A stretch of 64,000 nt of DNA, taken from contig NZ_QJHB01000007.1 of assembly GCF_003260275.1 (NCBI RefSeq), positions 124,001 through 188,000 on the forward strand. Reading direction: 5' to 3'. Below, one piece after another: positions 9,998 to 20,670 of this stretch (within the stretch, counting starts at the first letter, position 1; every line of letters starts with the position of its first letter). Source of the DNA: Homoserinimonas sp. OAct 916 (lineage in GTDB: Bacteria > Actinomycetota > Actinomycetes > Actinomycetales > Microbacteriaceae). The notes beneath the pieces are model-generated. The model worked only from the letters and a program-made list of their open reading frames with translations, was not told the DNA's origin and searched no databases. The position numbers and the translations under genes are program-made.

Positions 9998-10805
9998 GCG
10001 CCACCTCCGCCTCGCGATTCGATGCCCACATCACAGTGGCAGGGCGCGACTCCATGAGCACGCGCGTGTAGGGGTGTTCCGGATGATCCCGCAGCTGCTC
10101 GGGAACTCCCCGTTCGACAATTTCTCCGTCCTTCATGACATTGATTCGGTCACAGACGGATGCCGCCAGGTCGAGGTCGTGCGTCACGAACAGCATCGCC
10201 ATGCCCAACTCACGCCGACACTCGTCAAGGATCGCCATCACTTCTGCCTGCGTGGTCACGTCAAGCGCAGTCGTCGGCTCGTCGGCGAGCAGCAGCTTCG
10301 GCTCACCGGCGATTGCCCCTGCGATCACGACGCGCTGCAACATGCCCCCCGAGAGCTGGTGCGGGTACGAACCCAGTACAAGGTCGATTCTCTCGATACC
10401 GACCTGTTCCAGCAGTTCGCCCGCCCGCAGGCGCGCCTGTCGTCGCGGCACCCCCTGGGCGTCGTGCATGCCCTCGATCAGGTAGCGTTCGACCGGCAGC
10501 ACGGGATTGAGAACCGCGTGCGGGTTCTGGGCGATCATCGCCACGTCGGTTGCGCGCATGCGGCGCAGGGCCTCGCCGCGCAACGAATGCACATCGAGCC
10601 CATCAAGGGTGATGCGGCCAGAAACCGTGGCGTTCTCGGGTTCGATGCGCAGGATCGATCGGAGCGTCATCGACTTTCCACTGCCCGACTCGCCGACGAG
10701 ACCGATCGACTCCCCGGCCGCGACCTGCAGCGAGACATCACGCAGGATCGGCACGGCGGCGTCTTCGATCATGATCGTCATGGAGAGATTCTGTACGTCA
10801 AGCAT
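9990..10805 (-). CDS. Oligopeptide ABC transporter ATPase (DppD/OppD type)
   Basis: The first ATPase of the peptide importer, 271 aa. Walker A GESGSGKSMTL, Q-loop MIAQNPHAVLNP, signature LSGGMLQRVVIAGAI, Walker B LLLADEPTTALDV and the H-loop VTHDL are visible. The open frame continues far upstream, but that part is only the shadow of the permease gene; MLDVQNLSMTI at ATG 10805 is the usual N-terminus and overlaps the permease stop by one base (TGATG). It has an unusually short C-terminal extension for an OppD. Confidence 0.92.
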   Translation of the reverse strand: MLDVQNLSMTIMIEDAAVPILRDVSLQVAAGESIGLVGESGSGKSMTLRSILRIEPENATVSGRITLDGLDVHSLRGEALRRMRATDVAMIAQNPHAVLNPVLPVERYLIEGMHDAQGVPRRQARLRAGELLEQVGIERIDLVLGSYPHQLSGGMLQRVVIAGAIAGEPKLLLADEPTTALDVTTQAEVMAILDECRRELGMAMLFVTHDLDLAASVCDRINVMKDGEIVERGVPEQLRDHPEHPYTRVLMESRPATVMWASNREAEVAHD

Positions 10806-11632
10806 CACGACCTCCTTCCGGCGGCGGCGCGACCGCCGAGGCGTTCGCCGATGTAACCCAGTGATGCCACGGTGAGAACGATGAACAGTCCGGCCAGCAT
10901 GCTTTCGGCCGGGTAGCCCTTCAGCAGGGACTGTTGCCCGTTCGAGACCATCAGCCCCCAGTCCGCGAGAGGCGGCTGCACGGCCAATCCGAGGAAGCTG
11001 AGGGCAGCGATCTCGATCATCGCAAACCCGAAGTTGATGGTTGCTCCGGTAATGATGAGCGGGGCCACGTTGGGAACCAGGTGCCGCGCGGTGATGACGG
11101 CCCCGGAGATGCCCTGAAGCTGCGGCGAACGCACGTAGGCGAGGTTGCGCTCCCGAAGTGCCATGCTTCGAATCACGCGCGCCGTGTAGGGAATGTACGA
11201 AATGGACAACGCAAGCGCGGCTGTGGTCAGGCTCGGCCCGAACACGGCAATGGCGAGCATGGCCAGCAACAGGTTCGGAAACGCGAAGAGCAGATCGAGT
11301 ACGCGACTGATCGCCGAGTCGACGGCCCCTCCCCACCAGACGCTCGTCAATGCGATCCCCGTGCCCAGTACCCCGGTGACCGCAACAACGATGAGCGGGC
11401 CGACCAGGCTCGATCGAGCGCCCCAGAGTATCCGCGAGAAGATGTCCCGGCCCGCTTGGTCAGTGCCGAAGAGGTGATCGAGGCTGGGGCCTTGGAAACG
11501 TTGCGTGACCGAGCCGATTGTCGGATCGTAGGGGGCTATGAGCGGGGCGAGCAGGGCGCCCACCACCACGATGGCAAAAATGAAGGCAGCACCGACGCCG
11601 ATCGGGCCCAGCCGTTTGGCGAGCGCCTTCAT
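10805..11632 (-). CDS. Oligopeptide ABC transporter permease (DppC/OppC type)
   Basis: An inner-membrane permease, 275 aa, with an N-terminal helix (residues 10-33), the OppC-type segment LAPYDPT…LFGTDQAGRDIFSR (about 35-65), and five further hydrophobic segments. The EAA-like cytoplasmic loop that docks the ATPase is near SYIPYTARVIRSMAL…VRSPQLQG. ATG 11632 overlaps the stop of the DppB-type gene by ATGA, so the two half-pores are made together. Confidence 0.93.
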   Translation of the reverse strand: MKALAKRLGPIGVGAAFIFAIVVVGALLAPLIAPYDPTIGSVTQRFQGPSLDHLFGTDQAGRDIFSRILWGARSSLVGPLIVVAVTGVLGTGIALTSVWWGGAVDSAISRVLDLLFAFPNLLLAMLAIAVFGPSLTTAALALSISYIPYTARVIRSMALRERNLAYVRSPQLQGISGAVITARHLVPNVAPLIITGATINFGFAMIEIAALSFLGLAVQPPLADWGLMVSNGQQSLLKGYPAESMLAGLFIVLTVASLGYIGERLGGRAAAGRRS

Positions 11633-12576
11633 CGTGCCGCCCCCAGTCGCACCCTGGGGTCTATTGACGCATACAGCAGGTCGACGAGCAGGTTGATGAT
11701 CCCAAAGGCTGCGACGAGGATGATGGCGATGGCCTGTACGACGGCGAAGTCCTTCTTCTGCACGGCGTTCACCAGCAGGGTGCCGATCCCATCGAGTGTG
11801 AATGCGTACTCGACCACGAAGGCGCCTGCGATCAAACCGGCAATATGCACGCCGACGACGGTGCTCACGGGAAGCATCGAGTTGCGAATGATGTGGCGGC
11901 CGAGGACCAGTCGGGCGGGCACACCGCGCGCGCTGGCCATCACGGCGTGCTCGGAGTGACGCTCCTCGCGTATCGCGGTGCGCGTGATTCGAGCGACAAC
12001 GGCCAACGACGGGAGGGCGAGGGCGAGGGCCGGCAGTGTGAGGTGCCAGATTCGGTCAACGACACCAACCCCGGAGCCGAAGACGGGGAACCAGCCGAGC
12101 CCAACGCTGAAGATGCTCATCAGTATCAGTGCGGCGAAGAACGTTGGAACGGCGAATCCGACGTTGGAGCCGAGGATGATGATCTTGTCAGCCACCCCAT
12201 CGCGGAGTCCTCCGATCACGCCGAGCGCGATACCCAGGACGACGATGAGGATGGCGGCGAGCAGCACCAGGGTGAGTGTGGTCGGCAGTCGGTTCGCAAG
12301 GAGGTCTCCAACATCCTGCCTGTTGGACAGGGACTGACCGAAGTTGCCCTGGAGCACATTGGTGAACCAGTTCCAGAATCTCACAAAGAACGGGTCGTCC
12401 AGCGAGTACTGCTTGCGGATGGCGGCGAGCACCTCCGGCGTGACCGTCCTGCCCTGCACCAGGAAGTTCTCTGGGCTTCCCGGGGCCGCATACATGGCCG
12501 CAAACACGAGGAAGCTGGACACGATGAGCACACCGATCAGCGCGGCGAGTCTGCGTACGACGAAGATCAGAGGCAA
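11629..12576 (-). CDS. Oligopeptide ABC transporter permease (DppB/OppB type)
   Basis: An inner-membrane permease, 315 aa, with the DppB N-terminus FVVRRLAALIGVLIVSSFLVF, the periplasmic LDDPFFVRFWNWFTNVLQGNFGQSL stretch and five more membrane segments. The start codon is TTG 12576, with AAGGAA five bases upstream. It lies 120 bp after the binding-protein gene, and that gap holds a 16-bp hairpin that could set a higher level of binding protein than of membrane parts. Confidence 0.92.
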   Translation of the reverse strand: MPLIFVVRRLAALIGVLIVSSFLVFAAMYAAPGSPENFLVQGRTVTPEVLAAIRKQYSLDDPFFVRFWNWFTNVLQGNFGQSLSNRQDVGDLLANRLPTTLTLVLLAAILIVVLGIALGVIGGLRDGVADKIIILGSNVGFAVPTFFAALILMSIFSVGLGWFPVFGSGVGVVDRIWHLTLPALALALPSLAVVARITRTAIREERHSEHAVMASARGVPARLVLGRHIIRNSMLPVSTVVGVHIAGLIAGAFVVEYAFTLDGIGTLLVNAVQKKDFAVVQAIAIILVAAFGIINLLVDLLYASIDPRVRLGAAR

Positions 12577-12630
12577 CGGCGTTCCTTTTCTACGGTGCGT
12601 TGTTTCATCGGGCTGCGAAGTTCGAGCCGT

Positions 12631-12674
12631 GCTGACATCGGTGGCGACCCCCCCCAGGCGCCACCGATGTCAGC
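12631..12674. terminator. Intercistronic hairpin, 16-bp perfect stem
   Basis: 12631-12646 is the exact reverse complement of 12659-12674, with a 12-base C-rich loop. It sits between the binding-protein gene and the permease genes of the same operon and is not followed by a T-run on the minus strand. A partial terminator or an RNA-stabilising stem for the upstream mRNA is more likely than a full stop. Confidence 0.65.
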
Positions 12675-12696
12675 TGCCGGATAACGGCGTTGGCTC

Positions 12697-14358
12697 CTAC
12701 TGGTTGCCGGAGGCGCCGACGTCAGCCGCCCACGGGTAGTAGAGGTAGACGAACGAGGCCGGGGCACCGGTCACTCGGTTGCTCATGAACAGTCGCACCG
12801 ACGGGTCAACGATCGGAATCCAGGGCAGGTCGGTCATGACGCGCTCCTGCAACTGATTCACCAGGTCGGCGCGCTCATTGTCGTCACCTGTAGCGGCAGC
12901 TTGGGCGATGAGGTCGTCCACGGCGGCCTCACTGTAGCCGTTGTAGTTCTGCGATCCACCGGTACCGACGATGGTGCGCAGGAAGGCGAGCGGGTCGGGA
13001 ACGTCCATGTAGTTGTTCGTCACGAACGCGTCGTGGCCCTCGCGTGCCTTCGGGTCGGAGAAGAACGCACCGAACTGCGCGCTGGGCACGCCTTCGGGCT
13101 CAACGGTGAGACCAATCGCCTTGCCGCCGTTGGCGATCTCCGAGATGATGTCGGCGTAATAGGTTCGCTCGGACGGGTAGACGATCTTGATGGGCTGCGA
13201 CAGGTCGGTCGTCGCGCTCTTCAGGGCTTCCTTCGCCCCGTCGATGTCGACAGCGGTCGGCGCGAGGGTGTCGCGTCCTGCAGCGAAGACGTCATTTCCG
13301 TAGGCCCAACCATTATTGGGAACCAGCGAGCGCGATGCCGTGGCGGTGCCTTCGAACACCGTGGCGGCGATGGCTTCGCGGTCGGTGGCCATCATCAGCG
13401 CCTGGCGCACGGCCGGGTCGGCGAACGCGCCGTTTCCGGTGCCGATGATCGCCAGCATCTGCAAGGACTGCCCGAGGTACAGCGACCCGTTGGAGGAGTT
13501 TTCCAGGGTGCTCAGCGCGCTGAGCGGCAGGTCGTACGAACCGTCGAGCTCGCCGGTGGACAGTGCGTTCGCGATGGCGGCCGAATCGACGATGAAGTTG
13601 ATGTCGATCTGCGCGGTCTTCGCCATCTTGTCGGCGTTCCAGTAGTTGTCATTGCGCATGAGCGACAATTTCTGGCCCTGGTTCCAGTCGCCGACAGAGA
13701 ACGGGCCGGTGCACATGACCTTACCCGTGGGGTTGCCGTAGTTTTCGCCGGCGGCTTCGCGCTGCGCCTTCTCGACGACGGTTCCGAGCGGAGTGACCAT
13801 GTAGGAGTTGAAGGTGGAGTCGGGACTCTTGAGCGTAACCGTGATCTCCCAGTCACCCGTCTTTTCGATCGACGCGATGTTGGAGACGATTCCACCGGCC
13901 CAGTAGCTGCCCTCATCCGCGTTGAGGTGACGGTTGAGACTGAAGAGAACGTCATCGGCAGTCATCGCCTGGCCGTCCCAGAACGTGACGCCTTGACGAA
14001 TCGTGTAGACGTAGGTCGCCGCGTCCGGGCTGTCGACCTTCTCGGCCAGTCCCGGCTCGATGCTGTAGTCGGGCTGCAACTGCATGAGCCCCTCGCACAG
14101 GTTGGAGACGACGGTGTTCTCGGGGTAGTTGAATGCCTTGATCGGGTCGAGCGAGGCGGGCTCGCCCAATGGCAGGTTCCACGAAACCAGGTCAAGGTCT
14201 CCCGTGGCGGCCGGGGTGGTGACCAGAAGATTGCTCAAGTCGGTGCCGGTGCCGTCGGGCGCGCCACTGGCCCCGTTCGTGGCTCCTTGGTTGCCCGATG
14301 CGCACGCAGTGAGCGCCAGGGCCAGAACGACCGGAATCGCCAGCAGTTGTCTCTTCAT
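12697..14358 (-). CDS. Peptide ABC transporter substrate-binding lipoprotein (SBP family 5)
   Basis: An extracytoplasmic solute receptor of the DppA/OppA type, 553 aa. A lipoprotein signal peptide ends at the LTAC lipobox (Cys19). The family-5 features are GEPASLDPIKAFNYPENTVVSNLCEGLMQ near residue 65, YTIRQGVTFWDGQAMTADDVLFSL near 140, and CTGPFSVGDW near 215. ATG 14358 has GAGGAGC about eight bases upstream. It is the first gene of a six-gene operon. It starts 80-130 bp from two LacI-type operators. The ligand may be a peptide, opine or acylated amino acid; the C45 enzyme in the operon favours an acylated compound. Confidence 0.93.
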   Translation of the reverse strand: MKRQLLAIPVVLALALTACASGNQGATNGASGAPDGTGTDLSNLLVTTPAATGDLDLVSWNLPLGEPASLDPIKAFNYPENTVVSNLCEGLMQLQPDYSIEPGLAEKVDSPDAATYVYTIRQGVTFWDGQAMTADDVLFSLNRHLNADEGSYWAGGIVSNIASIEKTGDWEITVTLKSPDSTFNSYMVTPLGTVVEKAQREAAGENYGNPTGKVMCTGPFSVGDWNQGQKLSLMRNDNYWNADKMAKTAQIDINFIVDSAAIANALSTGELDGSYDLPLSALSTLENSSNGSLYLGQSLQMLAIIGTGNGAFADPAVRQALMMATDREAIAATVFEGTATASRSLVPNNGWAYGNDVFAAGRDTLAPTAVDIDGAKEALKSATTDLSQPIKIVYPSERTYYADIISEIANGGKAIGLTVEPEGVPSAQFGAFFSDPKAREGHDAFVTNNYMDVPDPLAFLRTIVGTGGSQNYNGYSEAAVDDLIAQAAATGDDNERADLVNQLQERVMTDLPWIPIVDPSVRLFMSNRVTGAPASFVYLYYPWAADVGASGNQ

Positions 14359-14436
14359 TGAAATTGCTCCTCAAACTCACGTTGTCTGCACGGTCCATCC
14401 GTCACGCAGAAGCGCGACATTCTTGTGACACTAACT

Positions 14437-14479
14437 GACCAAAACGTTTTGGTCCAACTCTGACCAAAACGTTTTGACT
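14437..14479. promoter_or_regulatory. Twin LacI-family operators
   Basis: A perfect 18-bp palindrome GACCAAAACGTTTTGGTC (14437-14454) and a near copy GACCAAAACGTTTTGACT (14462-14479), with centres exactly 25 bp apart. The central CG with A/T-rich flanks is typical of LacI/GalR sites. They fill the 148-bp gap between the peptide-transporter operon and the divergent LacI gene, so one repressor probably controls both directions. Confidence 0.85.
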
Positions 14480-14506
14480 TTGTGACCTTGCTAGTAGGGT
14501 CAGAGA

Positions 14507-15529
14507 GTGAGCAGCAGTCAGATCAGACGTCGACCCACCATTCATGATGTTGCCCGCGCAGCCGGCGTTTCAATCACCACCGTTTCTCACACACTGAACG
14601 ACAAGGGCGTGGTGGCAACCGCCACCCGGCAACGCGTGCGTGATGCGGCGACCGAACTGGGTTACAGCCCCGACGCGATCGCTCGTGGCCTGCGCAGCAA
14701 CAGGCTGGGCGTTTTGGGTCTTGTCATCCGCCCGCTCGATGACCTCGACTCGTACCAGCCGGAGGGGGTCGACTACTTCATGCGGTTTGCCGGGGCGGCC
14801 GCGGTGGAGGCCCTGGACAGGGGTTATGGGCTCATGCTCGTTCGCGATCCGTCAACTCCCGACGCCCCACAGATCGCGCTGGCCCTTGACGGCTTCATCA
14901 TCGCCGACCCGGTTGCCAGTGATCCGGTGATCGCGTTGCTGAACCGGCTGGGAACCCCGCTGGTAGCCGTGGGACGCGATATCGAGCGCCCGGAGTTCCG
15001 CGACTGGGTCGCCGACTCGCACGACATCGGGTCGGTGCTCTCCCACGTTCAGGAGCAGGGGGCCGAGACGGTCGCGCTGGTGCGAGGAACAGATGCCAAT
15101 GCCTGGAACGCTGACAACGAGTCGGAGTATCGGCAGTGGGCTCGTGAGAGCAACCAGACGGCCATCGTCTACAGCAAGGACGAACGCTCAGGAGAAGCGG
15201 GGGGCCGCGAGGTCGCAGAATCCATGCTGAACTTTGGTGGTCCCCTCCCGGACGCGGTCTACTGTCTCACCGGACGGCACGCCGCGGGGCTGCAACGGCG
15301 ACTTCAGAAAGCCGGATTCTCGGTTCCGGACCAGGTGATGGTCGTCGCTGGGTCAGACTCCGAGCAGACGCGCAACAGCACTCCGCCGATAACCTCGGTT
15401 GACCTGCAACCCGAGGCGTCGGCGAAGGCGGCCGTGGGCTTTCTACTCGCGCGGCTCGAGGGAAACGAGAACGGCCCCGCCCCAATAGTGGAGAACAAGC
15501 TGATCGTGCGCGGGTCCACCACGCGCTGA
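14507..15529 (+). CDS. LacI-family transcriptional regulator
   Basis: A 340-aa repressor. The helix-turn-helix and hinge are plain at residues 10-60 (PTIHDVARAAGVSITTVSHTLNDKG…LGYSPDAIARGLRS), followed by a periplasmic-binding-protein-like sensor domain (VLGLVIRPL…). GTG 14507 follows TAGGGT (14495-14500) by six bases with no Shine-Dalgarno sequence: probably leaderless. It is divergent from the peptide-transporter/C45 operon, and the twin operators lie between them. The inducer is presumably the imported compound or a product of the C45 enzyme. Confidence 0.92.
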   Translation: MSSSQIRRRPTIHDVARAAGVSITTVSHTLNDKGVVATATRQRVRDAATELGYSPDAIARGLRSNRLGVLGLVIRPLDDLDSYQPEGVDYFMRFAGAAAVEALDRGYGLMLVRDPSTPDAPQIALALDGFIIADPVASDPVIALLNRLGTPLVAVGRDIERPEFRDWVADSHDIGSVLSHVQEQGAETVALVRGTDANAWNADNESEYRQWARESNQTAIVYSKDERSGEAGGREVAESMLNFGGPLPDAVYCLTGRHAAGLQRRLQKAGFSVPDQVMVVAGSDSEQTRNSTPPITSVDLQPEASAKAAVGFLLARLEGNENGPAPIVENKLIVRGSTTR

Positions 15530-15928
15530 ATCAGGCGGCTGTCCCCCACACGAGGAGGCTGGCAAGACGTTCACCATTCGTGCCCGATCGTCAGGAAAAA
15601 AGGGAGCCTGAACGGAGCCGCCAGCAACGTATCGACGCTACTCTGCCCGCCACCGCGGCCGGTCGAGGTAGCCACGAAGGGTGTAGTTGGTGGGTGCGCC
15701 GGTTCCTCGTTCGGGCGCCGGATGGCAACGTCATCAACATCGTGCGGCATTCGGACTGAGGCGGCGACGCTTCCGTCTCCCGCCTCACTTCGTTGGCCGA
15801 CCGCGCTACCGACCGGGATGTGAAGCACTCCATTCTGCGGGCGAACGGAGGCCGGTCAAACCTTCCCAGTTATTCTGGTCATGCGAAACACCGACGGGGC
15901 CCAGGCTGAGCCCACAGATGGAGGCACG
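15530..15928. other. Gap between the LacI gene and the UvrA-like gene
   Basis: It contains the tail of a decayed VOC-family gene (15688-15759) and the promoter region of the UvrA-like gene, with a -10-like TATTCT at 15871-15876. I saw no complete gene or RNA element. Confidence 0.5.
15688..15759 (+). pseudogene. C-terminal remnant of a VOC (glyoxalase/bleomycin-resistance) family gene
   Basis: The plus frame reads WWVRRFLVRAPDGNVINIVRHSD and then TGA. This is the standard last strand of VOC proteins (…WGVRRFFVRDPDGNVINIVEH). Upstream, the same frame gives only low-complexity Arg/Gln-rich text without the earlier VOC strands, so the first three-quarters of the gene are lost or frameshifted. 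It lies just before the UvrA-like gene. Confidence 0.6.
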
Positions 15929-18346
<2,418 letters not shown>

Positions 18347-18418
18347 CCGGTCAGACCGGCTGTACGAAACCGGTGTAGCTCGGACCTGTGATCGGTCTCC
18401 GCGATCAGACCCAGCGAA

Positions 18419-18610
18419 TCAGACGCTCTTGCGCCGAAACTCGCGCTGGTGGGTGGCCGGCCCCTGCGAACGCTGGGCCTGGCCCTTGCCGTCGAGGTGC
18501 GCTTCGCCTTCGCCGGTTGCGGCCGACTTCTGCTTGCGGGCCAGCGCCTCACGGAACTTGCGCTTGGTCTCGTCCGATGCGCCGGTCGTGTTCTGCTCCT
18601 TGGAACTCAT
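18419..18610 (-). CDS. DUF5302 small protein
   Basis: A 63-aa hydrophilic actinobacterial protein of unknown function. The N-terminal helix ETKRKFREALARKQ and the C-terminal 'QREFRRKS' end match what I know of DUF5302, whose members are short, basic and highly charged. The middle is Gly/Gln-rich and probably disordered. It stands alone, 72 bp after the convergent UvrA-like gene. Confidence 0.75.
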   Translation of the reverse strand: MSSKEQNTTGASDETKRKFREALARKQKSAATGEGEAHLDGKGQAQRSQGPATHQREFRRKSV

Positions 18611-18760
18611 GTGCCCAGTCTGGCACGGTCGGATCAGAATCTCCCGACACCCGAATCAGGCGGCCTTCTCACCGGGTGGCACCAGCCAAAAGACTTCACG
18701 CCCGTTCACACGGGCGCTCAGCACCGAAGACGAGGCCGATTGATGTGTGCGGAGTTCGCG

Positions 18761-19516
18761 TCAATACCAATTGACGCTCTCCGAGTGCGCCCACGCCCCA
18801 CACGGTGCACCGTAGCGGGCGGCGATATAGCCCAGCCCCCAATCGATCTGGGTGGCCGCGCTGGTCTGCCAGTCGCTGCCTGCAGTCGCCATCTTGTCGC
18901 CGGGCAACGACTGGGGGATCCCGTATGCACCGCTGCCGTGGTTGTAAGCATTCACGCGCCAGTTCGACTCGCGCTCCCACAATGAATCCAGGCAGGTGTA
19001 CTCGCCGCCGCTCCAACCCCACGCGTACACCGCGTAGGCCGCATACGCCTTCGCCCACGCGGGGTCGCCGACGAAGACGAGCGTCGTGGTTGCCGGGATC
19101 CCGGCGACGGATGTCGAGGGTGCCGCATTCCCCGGCTCTGTGGCCCCTTCCTGCCCGGTGGTGCCCGCTGCCTGCTTGTTCACCGAATTCACGGCTGCCG
19201 AATTTGCGGCCGCCTGCGATCGTTCGAATTGCTGCCGGTAGTCCGCGGCCGCGACGTTCAATCGCAGTGCGCGCGCTGGACCATCTGCGGCGTTGCGGGA
19301 GACGGCCAGCCGGGCGATGACAGGGTCCCCACCGCGCGCCCGGAGAGCGTCGCCGTCGGCGGCTGCCTGGGCCGACTTCACCCAGCCGGGGTATTCGGTG
19401 CCCGTGGCCGCGGAAGTGCCCGAATCGGCCGAAACGAAAAACACTCCCGCTCCGAGGAGCGCGCCCACGAGCAGGGCGCCGATCGCCGCGCCACTGAAGT
19501 ATGTCCTCGCCCGCAT
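18761..19516 (-). CDS. Secreted lytic-transglycosylase-like protein
   Basis: A 251-aa exported protein. A signal or anchor helix spans residues 8-30, followed by a Lys/Ala-rich linker with a coiled-coil tendency (85-115) and a disordered Gly/Thr/Ser region. The C-terminal domain (150-251), CLDSLWERESNWRVNAYN…GAYGIPQSLPG…DWQTSAATQIDWGLGYIAARYG, is the transglycosylase-like fold found in aggregation-promoting and resuscitation-type cell-wall proteins, with Glu183 the probable catalytic acid. It should act on peptidoglycan outside the cell. Its mRNA carries a long structured leader. Confidence 0.85.
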   Translation of the reverse strand: MRARTYFSGAAIGALLVGALLGAGVFFVSADSGTSAATGTEYPGWVKSAQAAADGDALRARGGDPVIARLAVSRNAADGPARALRLNVAAADYRQQFERSQAAANSAAVNSVNKQAAGTTGQEGATEPGNAAPSTSVAGIPATTTLVFVGDPAWAKAYAAYAVYAWGWSGGEYTCLDSLWERESNWRVNAYNHGSGAYGIPQSLPGDKMATAGSDWQTSAATQIDWGLGYIAARYGAPCGAWAHSESVNWY

Positions 19517-19778
19517 TCGCCTGACCCCTTAGGGCCACAGTCTAGATCGGAGACGCCGACCGGTGCATCCCCTCTTTGCGGGTTCGCCGCGCTCAGTGAG
19601 CGCCAGACCGGTGCGCGCCCGGGGGAACCCCTCGCGCCGGTTCGAACGGGAGCGAAGCGTGCCCACTGGCGCGAAGCGCGGTGAGGGGCGGGAACGAGAG
19701 AGCGGCTGAACACGATATTCGGGTTATCGCGCTCAGCCGCTGGATATGACTATACCCCTGTTCGGGGCGCGATGCAAA
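19517..19778 (-). promoter_or_regulatory. Promoter and about 225-nt structured leader of the transglycosylase-like gene
   Basis: On the minus strand TTTGCA (19778-19773), 18 bases, TATAGT (19754-19749) is a good sigma-A-type promoter, putting the transcript start near 19742. The RNA would begin with a hairpin: 9-bp outer stem (19733-19741 with 19701-19709) and 5-bp inner stem (19725-19729 with 19713-19717, 7-base loop). A 15-bp palindrome follows at 19589-19603. Leaders of cell-wall hydrolase genes often hold c-di-AMP riboswitches, but I could not find that motif, so this one is unclassified. The remainder of the gap up to 19872 shows nothing. Confidence 0.55.
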
Positions 19779-19872
19779 GTATTCCTCAACAAATACTGAG
19801 AATCTCTCGCCCGGACCTTCGTTGCGATGGCCACGCGGCCCAGAGCTCTCGACGGCGCCGTCGCGCGTGCGG

Positions 19873-20670
19873 TCAGTGTGTGAAGTTCGGCCGGCGAAGG
19901 GCGGGCGCCAACTGTGCCGCCCAGGCCAGGTATCCGGCCTCAGACGGATGAAACCCATCGGCTGCCAGCAACCCACGGGAGGGAACGCCCGGGGAGGCCA
20001 CATGAAAAACGTGCGCCCTGGTATCGGCGATCTCTCGCAACACAGCATCCAGGCTGCGCGCGTGCCAGCCCAGTAGCGCCCGCGTCGGCTGCGGCAGGGC
20101 CTGGAATCCGGAAATCTGGGGCACGCCGGCCAACACGATGCGCCCGCCCGGGTTCAGATGGTGCTGCACCGCTTCGATGATAGAGATGATGTCGTGCCGC
20201 CACCGTTTCGAACGAGTGAGGGCGAGCGTGTCGTTGACGCCGAGCAGAACCACCACGTCATCGTGGAAGCCGCTCAGACGCGGAAGAAGCTCGGCGCACG
20301 CCACCGCACTCGTGTACCCGGTGCGTGCGATCACCGACCACAGCACCGGTGAACCGCCCAGCGCCAGTTCCCTCGACAGGGCGCCGGCGATCCCAGCGTT
20401 GTGGCTTCGGGCGCCCACACCGGCTGCCGTCGACTCCCCGAAGACCAGGAGCGACCGCGGAAGCGCGTTTTTCACAACCGGCATCGAGTCGTTCGGTTCG
20501 ACGGTTCCGGTCGCGGGGCCGGGTGCCTCAGGGAGGATCGGGATCCGCCTTTTCACCGTGCGCGCCTGCACCAACAGGATCGGCGCTGCGGCAAGGGCGA
20601 GCGGCCTGGTCCAGTTGCGGAGCCTCCCCGGGGAAATGTGCCCTATCCGCCGTCGGTACCGGGCTGGCAC
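19873..20670 (-). CDS. SGNH/GDSL-family hydrolase
   Basis: A 265-aa esterase-like protein of the SGNH fold. Block I is VFGESTAAG (GES at 78-80, Ser80 nucleophile), block III is LLGVNDTLA (Asn), and block V is DGFHPSEAGY (Asp238, His241). Near the N-terminus LALAAAPILLVQA may be a membrane anchor or weak signal peptide. Substrate unknown; related proteins deacylate lipids or polysaccharides. The start is uncertain: GTG 20670 is chosen because it gives the hydrophobic N-terminus, although it overlaps the upstream gene by 28 bp and has only a weak ribosome site. Confidence 0.8.
   Translation of the reverse strand: MPARYRRRIGHISPGRLRNWTRPLALAAAPILLVQARTVKRRIPILPEAPGPATGTVEPNDSMPVVKNALPRSLLVFGESTAAGVGARSHNAGIAGALSRELALGGSPVLWSVIARTGYTSAVACAELLPRLSGFHDDVVVLLGVNDTLALTRSKRWRHDIISIIEAVQHHLNPGGRIVLAGVPQISGFQALPQPTRALLGWHARSLDAVLREIADTRAHVFHVASPGVPSRGLLAADGFHPSEAGYLAWAAQLAPALRRPNFTH

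Noticed and set aside
19517-19760. c-di-AMP (ydaO) riboswitch
   Set aside because: Context fits but I could not find the conserved segments of that class, so it is reported only as a structured leader.
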